The position numbers and the translations under genes are program-made. From Pseudomonadales bacterium (lineage in GTDB: Bacteria; Pseudomonadota; Gammaproteobacteria; Pseudomonadales; DT-91), in contig JABSRR010000065.1 of assembly GCA_013215025.1 (NCBI GenBank), positions 1 to 6,846 of the forward strand: a stretch of DNA of 6,846 nucleotides, read 5' to 3'. Below the pieces are notes generated by a model that saw only the letters and a list, made by a program, of their open reading frames with translations, was not told the DNA's origin and made no database searches. Positions 1 through 6,137 of the stretch are shown here, one piece after another (positions within the stretch are counted from its first letter, which is position 1; each line of letters starts with the position of its first letter).

Positions 1-1137
1 GATATTGCATTAGGCAATGGCGACAGCAAAACGATTCGCATTCATCATGCCCACCTTGAAGAAGATGCGGGCAAATCCGTGCATGATGCGATTGCTGGTT
101 GCTCAGGCATTGACCTTAACCGTGCCGGCACGCCGTTGATTGAAATTGTAACCGAACCTGATATGCGCAATGCAGAGGAAGCCGTTGCCTTTGCTAAAAA
201 ACTGCACAGCATCGTCACCAGCATTGGCATCTCTGACGGCAATATGTCGCAGGGTTCGATGCGTTTTGATGTCAATATTTCAGTGCGCCCAATGGGCGAG
301 ACAGCGTTTGGTACCCGTACCGAGACCAAAAACTTAAACTCATTTAAGTTTATGGAAGACTGTATTGCCCTAGAAGTTGAGCGCCAAATCGAAGTACTTG
401 AAGAAGGCGGTAAGATCACACAAGAAACCCGTCTTTATAATGGTGATACCGGTGAAGCACGCGCGATGCGCAGCAAAGAAGAAGCCAACGACTATCGTTA
501 TTTCCCTTGTCCCGACTTACTGCCAATCGACATCAGTGAGGAGCTATTGGCCAGTATAAAAGCCGACATGCCCGAACTGCCTGAGGCAAGATTGAATCGC
601 TTTATCAATGACTACGGCATTGCTGAAAAAGAAGCTGCCTTACTGGCCAATAATCGACTGGTAGCAGCGTTTTTTGAGCAGACCGCAACTGCCTGTGGCG
701 ACTTCAAACTTGCTGCCAACTGGGTAAATGGCGAACTTGCGGCCGCACTCAATAAAGATGAGATAGACATCAGCGCAAGTCCTATCTCTGCTGAGCAGCT
801 GGGCCTATTGATTTCGCGCATTAAAGACGACACGATTTCTGGCAAAATTGCCAAGCAGGTATTTGAAGCGATGTGGTCTGGCGATCACGCTGGCGACCCA
901 GATGCGATTATTGACGCCAAGGGCTTAAGACAAATGAGCGACACCGGCGCCCTTGAGACCATGATTGATGACATCATCGCAAACAACCCTAAACAAGTGA
1001 CAAACTATCGTGAAGCTGAGCCGGATAAACGTAAAAAAATGATTGGCTTTTTTGTTGGTCAGGTCATGAAGGCATCAAAAGGTCAGGCTAACCCTGGCAT
1101 GGTGAACAAACTATTGAATCAAAAGCTTAATGGCTAG
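1..1137 (+). CDS. gatB: Asp-tRNA(Asn)/Glu-tRNA(Gln) amidotransferase subunit B, 5'-truncated by the window edge
   Basis: GatB is the tRNA-binding subunit of the cytoplasmic GatCAB complex, which amidates misacylated Glu-tRNA(Gln) and/or Asp-tRNA(Asn) using ammonia released from glutamine by GatA. The frame is open from base 1 and gives 378 residues; the family is usually about 475-480, so roughly 100 N-terminal residues lie to the left. The GatB signature DLNRAGTPLIEIVTEPD is at visible residues 38-54. The catalytic cradle core continues through GNMSQGSMRFDVNISVRP (80-97), TRTETKNLNSF (105-115) and MRSKEEANDYRYFPCPDLLP (156-175). A helical region and the YqeY-like tail domain follow (about 225-378), ending with the typical GQVMKASKGQANP (353-365). 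The GTG at 79 is internal, not the start. In this family gatC and gatA commonly lie just upstream, which would be outside the window. No damage is visible; the identification is secure. Confidence 0.97.
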   Translation, partial: DIALGNGDSKTIRIHHAHLEEDAGKSVHDAIAGCSGIDLNRAGTPLIEIVTEPDMRNAEEAVAFAKKLHSIVTSIGISDGNMSQGSMRFDVNISVRPMGETAFGTRTETKNLNSFKFMEDCIALEVERQIEVLEEGGKITQETRLYNGDTGEARAMRSKEEANDYRYFPCPDLLPIDISEELLASIKADMPELPEARLNRFINDYGIAEKEAALLANNRLVAAFFEQTATACGDFKLAANWVNGELAAALNKDEIDISASPISAEQLGLLISRIKDDTISGKIAKQVFEAMWSGDHAGDPDAIIDAKGLRQMSDTGALETMIDDIIANNPKQVTNYREAEPDKRKKMIGFFVGQVMKASKGQANPGMVNKLLNQKLNG

Positions 1138-1164
1138 CTTGATCAATCTATTAGTGAGAGAAAA

Positions 1165-1452
1165 ATGCAAAAGAAAGACAAAGAAAAAGTATTAGATGAG
1201 GTATGGACCGAAGCACGTGTGCGCAGTTTTTTAGACCTTGCGGCACCTGCAGACGTCGACCCTGACTACCATGTCCTATATAACGCTTATAAAAATATGC
1301 GTATTGAAAACTTTGAACAGTTTTTAGATTTTTACCAGCAAGCCGGCAAAAATTTCGCTGTTTGCGATCAGCACGGCGTTAGTCTGCTTGAGCTAATTCA
1401 GCAACACAAAAAATCTGGCGCTTACGCAGAAGCATTAGCCAAGTACTTATAA
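1165..1452 (+). CDS. PA4642 family small protein, function unknown
   Basis: A 95-residue, charged, soluble protein without signal peptide or membrane segment. The ATG at 1165 follows GTGAGAG (1154-1160), a fair Shine-Dalgarno sequence at suitable spacing. Recognisable pieces are KDKEKVLDEVWTEARVRSFL (residues 4-23), the central DPDYHVLYNAYKNMR (about 32-46), a following FEQFLDFYQQAGKNF block (50-64) and a C-terminal stretch DQHGVSLLELIQQHKKSGAYAE (about 68-89, seen here as two overlapping motifs). This matches my memory of the small conserved Pseudomonas protein PA4642 and its relatives in gammaproteobacteria; no biochemical role is known to me. The C-terminal half, with GVSLLELIQQH, resembles a single ankyrin-like helix pair, which is only a structural guess. 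It starts 27 nt after gatB with no terminator between, so co-transcription with gatB is likely. The bidirectional terminator follows within about 30 bp. Confidence 0.85.
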   Translation: MQKKDKEKVLDEVWTEARVRSFLDLAAPADVDPDYHVLYNAYKNMRIENFEQFLDFYQQAGKNFAVCDQHGVSLLELIQQHKKSGAYAEALAKYL

Positions 1453-1477
1453 AAAAGCTATGTTAATTCAAGCAATC

Positions 1478-1574
1478 AAAAAGGCAGCTTAATTGCTGCG
1501 GCTACTGTTAATCGTCATATGTTAATCGCCATATGTTAATTGCCATAGGCTATTAACAGCTAGCTGCCTTTTTT
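1478..1574. terminator. Bidirectional intrinsic terminator between convergent genes
   Basis: A perfect 12-bp inverted repeat pairs AAAAAGGCAGCT (1478-1489) with AGCTGCCTTTTT (1562-1573). The right arm runs into a T tract (1569-1574), and the left arm gives a T tract when read on the minus strand, so the same element can stop transcription of the gatB/PA4642-type pair and of the opposing KAS III gene. The loop is unusually long, about 72 nt, and contains the 14-bp repeats listed separately. A competing small hairpin, GCAGC-TTAATT-GCTGC (1484-1499), overlaps the left arm. The long loop weakens the case somewhat; position between convergent genes strengthens it. Confidence 0.7.
1507..1548. repeat. 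Three tandem 14-bp repeats inside the terminator loop
   Basis: Three adjacent 14-mers read GTTAATCGTCATAT (1507-1520), GTTAATCGCCATAT (1521-1534) and GTTAATTGCCATAG (1535-1548). Neighbouring copies differ at one or two positions, with the third copy the most divergent from the first. A looser relative, GTTAATTCA, occurs just upstream at 1462-1470, outside the hairpin arms. The array lies wholly in the loop of the convergent-gene terminator and outside any coding frame. It could be a slipped-strand microduplication or a binding array; the sequence alone does not decide. Confidence 0.8.
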
Positions 1575-1600
1575 GTTAGTTATAGCTTGCAAATATATTG

Positions 1601-2707
1601 CTAAACCTTACGCAGCACCACACTACCAATAGAATAACCCGCCCCAAACGAACATAACACACCGACATCACCGGCCTGCAAATCATCATGATATTGATGC
1701 AGAGCAATCACCGAGCCCGCAGAACTGGTATTCGCGTATTCATCTAAAATAACGGGCGACTCATCAGCAGTCGCAGCGCGGCCATAAAATTTCTTGGCAA
1801 TTAATTCATTCATCGACAAGTTAGCCTGATGCAGCCAAAGGCGCTGCACCTGCTCTGTTGCAATCGATAATGACTGCGCATGATCAGTCAAATGCTGCGC
1901 TGCCATTGGGCAAACCTCTTTAAATACTTTGCGCCCATTTTGCACAAACAGTTTATCTCGATCATTGCGATGCTCAGGCGCGGCACGGTTTAAAAAACCG
2001 GCATTATTACGAATATTATTCGAGTACTGGGTTTGTAATTTACAACCTAACACTTCAAATAAAGCCTTGTCTTGCGCTGACTCCTGGCTCTCAAGCAATA
2101 CTGCGGTGCAGGCATCGCCAAAAATAAAATGACAATCACGATCTTCAAACGCCAAGTGCCCGCTACATATCTCAGGATTAACCACTAACACCTTCGTGGC
2201 AAGGCCCGCCTCAATGCTACTCACGGCGTTAGCAATACCAAAGGTTGCAGAAGAACAGGCAACGTTCATATCATAAGCAAAGCCTTGGCAACCAAGCTCT
2301 GCCTGCACCTCTATCGATATCGCCGGATAGGCTCGCTGCATATTCGAGCAGGCCACAATCAGTAAATCTACCTCTGCTGCAGAGCAGCCGGCCTGATCTA
2401 GTGCTTGGCTAGCGGCGGCAACTGCCATTTCTGCCTGCAGTGAAAGTGCCTCATTACTGCGTTCAGCAATATCTGGCGCCATACGGCCAGCATCGAGAAT
2501 GCCAGACTTATTCATCACATGGCGACGTTTAATGCCAGACGCCTTTTCAATAAAAGCCTCGCTCGAATAGCGCTTTGCCCTGTCTGCATCGTCGCAGTCG
2601 CTGTACTGCTGATCAATGTATTGATTAAAACTCGTCACCAATTCCTGATTGGAGATAGATTCACTGGGAGTAAACAGACCGGTTCCTGAAATCACGCAAT
2701 TTGTCAT
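1601..2707 (-). CDS. Beta-ketoacyl-ACP synthase III, long FabH-like type
   Basis: A thiolase-fold condensing enzyme of 368 residues, expected to join an acyl-CoA primer to malonyl-ACP by decarboxylative Claisen condensation in the cytoplasm. The catalytic triad is complete: Cys151 in NVACSSATF, His293 in WLHQAN and Asn326 in EYANTSSAGS; the C-terminal glycine loop is SFGAGYSIGS (353-362). Classical FabH has about 317 residues. The extra ~50 sit mostly near the N-terminus (about 28-80), between NQEL and the MAPDIAERS segment. This layout fits the long KAS III group that includes Pseudomonas aeruginosa PA3286, reported to take octanoyl-CoA from beta-oxidation into fatty acid synthesis; whether this protein has that primer preference is inference. 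The ATG is preceded only by a weak TGAG, six bases upstream. It follows the NTF2-like gene by 58 nt in the same direction, with no strong terminator between. A role in a polyketide or quinolone pathway is less likely because no such genes are nearby. Confidence 0.88.
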   Translation of the reverse strand: MTNCVISGTGLFTPSESISNQELVTSFNQYIDQQYSDCDDADRAKRYSSEAFIEKASGIKRRHVMNKSGILDAGRMAPDIAERSNEALSLQAEMAVAAASQALDQAGCSAAEVDLLIVACSNMQRAYPAISIEVQAELGCQGFAYDMNVACSSATFGIANAVSSIEAGLATKVLVVNPEICSGHLAFEDRDCHFIFGDACTAVLLESQESAQDKALFEVLGCKLQTQYSNNIRNNAGFLNRAAPEHRNDRDKLFVQNGRKVFKEVCPMAAQHLTDHAQSLSIATEQVQRLWLHQANLSMNELIAKKFYGRAATADESPVILDEYANTSSAGSVIALHQYHDDLQAGDVGVLCSFGAGYSIGSVVLRKV

Positions 2708-2765
2708 AAGCGGCTCATTATTGTTGATTGGCAGGGGCTTTCATAATCGCCCAAGCTCGCACTGA

Positions 2766-3593
2766 TTAAATATAAAAAAAGACTTGGTTAAACTTTAAGC
2801 TACTGCGATCAAACTTAAAGATTAGCACGCCTTGTTTGACCTCACCGTCCAAGGTTTGTTCAATAGTAGCCGATACCGCGTCACCCGAAACCAGTAATTT
2901 AGATAATGACAAAGACAAATCAGACTTTTTCAGCAATTCAGCCGCGCTGATAGGCGCTGAACCATAGGGGAAGTGAATTCGATCTGCCGTATCAACAAAT
3001 AAACTCTGTAATGCGGCAAGGTCTTTTTGCGCTAGCGCGCGCTCAAAATTAAGCGCCTGCTGCTTACCCTGCTGACCAACATTAAAGGCGGCTTTGGCAA
3101 AACCCATTGCCCCTGACATACCCTGTAATTTCAGCATGCGCACCGTAAGGCTTGCGAGAACCGGCAGTGCAGCAAAGCCCTGCTTCAGCAGCTGCATAAT
3201 CATCGGCATAAACTCCCAATGCGCCGCTAAGCGAGACACTTTGTATTCGCCTGCTTCCTCACTCAATTCATACAGCAAATGCATCGGCACCTGAGCATGT
3301 ACCTTGTCAGACATTTGAAGGTTAATCGCCAAATCGCGCACCACGTGCTGCGCGCAAACCACGTCTTGCTGCACATCAAAGGCAAGTTTGTTAGGCGCGA
3401 TAAAGGTATCATAGAAGCGGCTTAGCGCCCGATGGGGCTCGGCACCACCCACGTCCGATAAATGCGGCCTTGAGCCCACAGGATCTTCAACCACATGATT
3501 TTGCGCAAAAATTGCCATCCACGCAGCTTTATCATGAACCGCAACCGCCTGAGGCGATTGTTCAACAACAGCGATGAGTTTTTCAGCAGTCAT
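2766..3593 (-). CDS. NTF2/SnoaL-like protein, apparently two tandem domains
   Basis: A 275-residue cytoplasmic protein without signal peptide. The N-terminal half (about 6-130) looks like the SnoaL/ketosteroid-isomerase branch of the NTF2-like superfamily: an initial helix, then AWMAIFAQNHVVEDPVGSRP (24-43), with VEDPVG typical of this group, and strand-rich sequence ending in HWEFMP (125-130). A linker of mostly helical, apolar sequence spans about 131-178. The C-terminal part (about 180-275) repeats the pattern: FERALAQKDLAALQSLF (183-199), IHFPYGSAPI (206-215) and three closing strands. The fold makes a cone-shaped pocket used for small lipids, steroids or polyketides, or as a binding module, so no reaction can be assigned. 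The start has a good AAGG six bases upstream (3600-3603). It lies first in a probable operon with the KAS III gene, which hints at an acyl or lipid substrate; that is inference from position only. Confidence 0.75.
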   Translation of the reverse strand: MTAEKLIAVVEQSPQAVAVHDKAAWMAIFAQNHVVEDPVGSRPHLSDVGGAEPHRALSRFYDTFIAPNKLAFDVQQDVVCAQHVVRDLAINLQMSDKVHAQVPMHLLYELSEEAGEYKVSRLAAHWEFMPMIMQLLKQGFAALPVLASLTVRMLKLQGMSGAMGFAKAAFNVGQQGKQQALNFERALAQKDLAALQSLFVDTADRIHFPYGSAPISAAELLKKSDLSLSLSKLLVSGDAVSATIEQTLDGEVKQGVLIFKFDRSSLKFNQVFFYI

Positions 3594-3632
3594 AATGGGC
3601 CTTAAAAATTCTTAGATTAGCGGCGCAGTTTA

Positions 3633-3663
3633 CTGATAGGATAGACCTATTAGCAAGTGTCAA
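3633..3663 (-). promoter_or_regulatory. Possible promoter and operator-like inverted repeat in the divergent region
   Basis: In the 77 bp between the NTF2-like gene and cysZ, the minus strand has a perfect TTGACA (-35, complement of 3658-3663) and, 19 bp on, TATCAG (complement of 3633-3638) as a weak -10. The spacing is longer than ideal. Between and over these boxes sits an inverted repeat, ATAGG-ATAGA-CCTAT (3636-3650), whose arms extend to 7 bp with one mismatch (3634-3652). Its place over a promoter suits a regulator site. I could not define a convincing plus-strand promoter for cysZ. By-eye call only. Confidence 0.35.
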
Positions 3664-3667
3664 AGGA
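3662..3667 (+). promoter_or_regulatory. Ribosome binding site that favours the second ATG of cysZ
   Basis: AAAGGA lies three bases before the ATG at 3671 and six bases before the adjacent in-frame ATG at 3674. The second spacing is the more usual one, so translation may begin at Met2, giving 255 instead of 256 residues. The effect on the protein is trivial. Confidence 0.55.
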
Positions 3668-3670
3668 TTA

Positions 3671-4441
3671 ATGATGTCATCTTCATTACAAATTGCCCCA
3701 GATAAGCCAAAAGTAATATTGCCAAACGGACTGCAGGCCTTATGGTTTGGCTTTAAACTGTTGAATCGGCCTGGGCTCAGGCTCTATGCGCTGATGCCAG
3801 TTTTGGTCAATATTATTATTTTTGGGCTTGGTTTTTATACCGCCTATGGTTATGTTGAAGCCTTACGCGGACAATTTGCCAGCTGGCTGCCTGCTTGGTT
3901 AGCCTTTATTAGCTATATGCTATGGCCGCTTTTTATTATCAGTGCAGGGGTGATTGTTATTTACACCTTTACGCTGATTACGCAGCTGATTGCAGCACCG
4001 TTTAACGCCATATTATCTGAGCAAGTTGAAGCGCAGCTCGGCGTTAATACCGCCACCGAAGACGCCAATATTGATTTTTGGCAGGCCTTAAAAACTGCCG
4101 TGCCACGAGAAATCAGTAAACTATTAAAAAGTCTGAAGTGGCTGCTGCTGATGCTGATTTTAAGTTTTGTACCGGTGCTGAACATTGTCGTGCCATTGAT
4201 CGGTGCCTGGCTGATTGCGATTGACTATCTTGACTACCCCGCTGACAACCGCGGCTTAAAATTTGAACAATCGTTGCAAATCATTGAAGGCCAACGCCTG
4301 CAGCATTTAATCTTCGGTGTACTGGTATCTATTGCGAGCTTCATCCCGCTAGTCAATCTGTTCGTGGTTCCGGCTGCGGTCGCTGGCGGCACAGCGCTAT
4401 GGCATCGACACACAGAGCAACAGTTTGCGGCCAGTAGCTAG
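3671..4441 (+). CDS. cysZ: Sulfate permease CysZ (EI24-like family)
   Basis: CysZ is an inner-membrane protein that brings sulfate into the cell for cysteine synthesis. The predicted 256 residues agree with the family (about 250). Family landmarks are present in order: FGFKLLNRPGLRLYALMPVL (26-45), the first membrane helix (about 38-60), PAWLAFISYMLWPLF (74-88) leading into the second long helix, AAPFNAILSEQVE (108-120), an amphipathic stretch with AVPREISKLLKSL (143-155), a hydrophobic hairpin (about 157-186), the DYLDYPADNRGLKF motif (185-198), and a C-terminal hydrophobic region with FIPLVNLFVVPAAVAGGTALW (about 224-244, two adjoining motifs). No cys biosynthesis or ABC transporter gene is beside it, so the local context neither adds to nor contradicts the assignment. 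It is divergent from the NTF2-like gene across a 77-bp shared upstream region and converges with the glycosyltransferase gene across 56 bp, where only a weak hairpin is visible. Paralogues with another substrate cannot be excluded. Confidence 0.9.
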   Translation: MMSSSLQIAPDKPKVILPNGLQALWFGFKLLNRPGLRLYALMPVLVNIIIFGLGFYTAYGYVEALRGQFASWLPAWLAFISYMLWPLFIISAGVIVIYTFTLITQLIAAPFNAILSEQVEAQLGVNTATEDANIDFWQALKTAVPREISKLLKSLKWLLLMLILSFVPVLNIVVPLIGAWLIAIDYLDYPADNRGLKFEQSLQIIEGQRLQHLIFGVLVSIASFIPLVNLFVVPAAVAGGTALWHRHTEQQFAASS

Positions 4442-4497
4442 CTCTGCGCAACAATTTCTAACAACTAAAATGATCAATTAAATGATCCACTAAACCA

Positions 4498-6015
4498 TCA
4501 GTTTACTGTGGCTCGGCGCTGATAGACCACTATCCACGACTGTGGGTGTCCGTCATATACCATACTCATTGGCCACGGTATCTGCCATTGCCACGACACC
4601 TGCAACTCGGTCGGCTGATAGTTGGCAAGAAAGCGCGGATCATCAACCAGTGCGTCTTCACCCTGCCAATAACCCTTGTGATAAAAGATCCCGTCAGTGC
4701 CGGGTGCCACCCGGGTATTTAACACCACAAAATCGGGCTGACTAGAGAGCACATAATCAATATTGTATTTTGCATGCAGCTGACCAGGGCTGGCCGCAAT
4801 CGTGGCATCATTTAAGCCAACCATATCAATGAAATTATGCTCTATCAGCGCCGCTGGCAAAGCGCCAGCATGATTCACCGCAATCAGCTGCGGGCCATGT
4901 TGTGATAACAGGCCATGTTGACCGATATAGTCGCGCATTTGCTCGGCTAAGACCAAGCTTTGCTGAGTCATCGTGCCTTCTTGATATTGCTCGAGCGGTA
5001 AACGCTGTGCTTGGCTCGCTGCCAGAATATCTGCCGGCCGCACTGAGAATAATAGCAGCGGCAATAAGCTTAATAGTAAGCAGAGTTTTAAACCCTTATT
5101 AGCGGATGTCTCTTGCCGTCCCAAACAATACCAGCCATAACATATACTGACTATCAGCATCGGCAATAAGGGTTGCCATAGGCGATAATGAAACATCCAA
5201 TCGCCACCGCCGCCAACCACAAACGCCGCTAAACTCGCCAACAAGGCCAATAATATAGACAAAGTGGGCTCACGCAGACGCCAAGCAAGCAGCAGTAATA
5301 CTGCCGCAATGCAGATCAGTGGAATGGCATAAAATAGGCCCATCATAATTTGCGGCAGGAGCGCGCCAGAAGCCTTAGCATAGTAGGTATTTGGCAATAA
5401 TAAGCCGTAGTAATGCCAGCGCAAACTCAAGCCCACAATAGCAAAGCCCAACAACAAAAAGATCGCTAAACGATTGATTGGAATATGGCGATAGCGCGCC
5501 ACCACTATTAGCAATACCAGCAGCAGCGGCATTAAAAAAACACCTTCAGGTCGAGCAAGCATTAACAGCGCGAGCAAAGCAAACGTAAGATAATGTTGCG
5601 GTCGAGTCAGCACAAGAAAACACAGACTTATCCATAACAGGCCGTAAAGCGGTGTTTCAAGGCCTGAACTCGCCCAAAAATAAAAACCTGCTGAAAGGCT
5701 CATGCCCAATAGCGCTAAATCTGCAAGGCGCACAGAGCGGCATAGGCGCATCACCGTTAGCCACAATATCAGCAGCGTCAAAGCCGCGCAGCCAAGTCCT
5801 AGTAGCTTGACCGATACGATGAGTGGCAGGCCAGAAGCCGCAATAAGATAAAGCAAGGCCAGCCAGAGCGGCGAGGAGAAGCCTTCTACCGGCGACAACT
5901 GATTAGTCCACTGCCCCCAAGCACCGCGCATACCCTGCTCAACATAGCGGAAGTAAATATAGCTATCATCGCCAATTTGAAAAAAGAAATAGTGGCTGAG
6001 TGCTAAAAATAGCAA
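4498..6015 (-). CDS. Polytopic GT-C-type membrane glycosyltransferase, AftB/LphB-like; start uncertain
   Basis: An integral membrane protein of at least 505 residues with about ten hydrophobic segments (residues 1 to about 325) and a C-terminal non-membrane domain (about 340-505), presumably outside the cytoplasm. Motifs fit the group around mycobacterial arabinofuranosyltransferase AftB and Legionella LphB: DDSYIYFRY (16-24), whose DD is in the first external loop where GT-C enzymes keep the catalytic Asp; SPVEGFSSPLW (41-51); ARPEGV (154-159); LLPNTYYAK (206-214); GGGGDWM (268-274); and IDMVGLNDATIA (396-407). Such enzymes transfer a sugar from a polyprenyl-phosphate donor; donor and acceptor here are unknown. 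The coordinates use the TTG at 6015, the only ATG/GTG/TTG upstream of the DD motif, but it has no Shine-Dalgarno sequence and leaves just 12 residues of the first helix. The frame is open to 6094, and an ATT at 6072 is a better candidate (see the separate entry). It follows the DoxX-like gene on the same strand. Confidence 0.8.
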   Translation of the reverse strand: MLFLALSHYFFFQIGDDSYIYFRYVEQGMRGAWGQWTNQLSPVEGFSSPLWLALLYLIAASGLPLIVSVKLLGLGCAALTLLILWLTVMRLCRSVRLADLALLGMSLSAGFYFWASSGLETPLYGLLWISLCFLVLTRPQHYLTFALLALLMLARPEGVFLMPLLLVLLIVVARYRHIPINRLAIFLLLGFAIVGLSLRWHYYGLLLPNTYYAKASGALLPQIMMGLFYAIPLICIAAVLLLLAWRLREPTLSILLALLASLAAFVVGGGGDWMFHYRLWQPLLPMLIVSICYGWYCLGRQETSANKGLKLCLLLSLLPLLLFSVRPADILAASQAQRLPLEQYQEGTMTQQSLVLAEQMRDYIGQHGLLSQHGPQLIAVNHAGALPAALIEHNFIDMVGLNDATIAASPGQLHAKYNIDYVLSSQPDFVVLNTRVAPGTDGIFYHKGYWQGEDALVDDPRFLANYQPTELQVSWQWQIPWPMSMVYDGHPQSWIVVYQRRATVN

Positions 6016-6081
6016 TAGCGCCAGCCACAGCGGCCAGCGATTAAACAGTTGAGAAATAGTGGACGGAAAAATAGTACACCT
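6016..6081 (-). other. Probable 5' extension of the glycosyltransferase gene with ATT start and ribosome binding site
   Basis: Upstream of the TTG at 6015 the same frame runs open to a TGA at 6091-6093. The 19 codons from an ATT at 6070-6072 would read (M)FPSTISQLFNRWPLWLALL, which completes the truncated first membrane helix and puts Asn-Arg before it. An AGG (6079-6081, within CAGGTG) stands six bases upstream of the ATT. No ATG, GTG or TTG occurs in this stretch; in-frame CTG codons at 6022, 6028 and 6046 are alternatives without a good binding site. With the ATT start the protein would be 524 residues. A base substitution or indel in an original ATG start is also possible: an out-of-frame ATG lies at 6092-6094. 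Confidence 0.5.
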
Positions 6082-6137
6082 GAGGCAAAGTCATAAACAG
6101 CCTGCAAGCTTACCCAGCCACCAAACAAGCTTCAAGT

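Noticed and set aside
45..854. Open frames antisense to or overlapping gatB (45-419 minus, 377-559 plus, 612-854 minus)
   Set aside because: They lie wholly within the well-supported gatB frame, have no recognisable protein features, and look like shadows of its codon pattern.
1123..1140. AAGCT/AGCTT inverted repeat across the gatB stop codon
   Set aside because: The stem has five base pairs, with no T run after it; it fits chance and the downstream gene is likely co-transcribed.
1929..3294. Plus-strand open frames inside the KAS III and NTF2-like genes (1929-2132, 3094-3294)
   Set aside because: They are antisense shadows with unnatural composition; the minus-strand genes have family motifs across the same bases.
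4462..4490. Weak hairpin around TGATC repeats between cysZ and the glycosyltransferase gene as a terminator
   Set aside because: The stem is only about 5 bp and AT-rich without a proper T tract, so I do not call it a terminator.
6042..6094. Short minus-strand frame starting with the ATG at 6092-6094 (17 codons)
   Set aside because: It has no recognisable product and ends inside the start region of the glycosyltransferase gene. It is kept only as a hint of a possible indel there.
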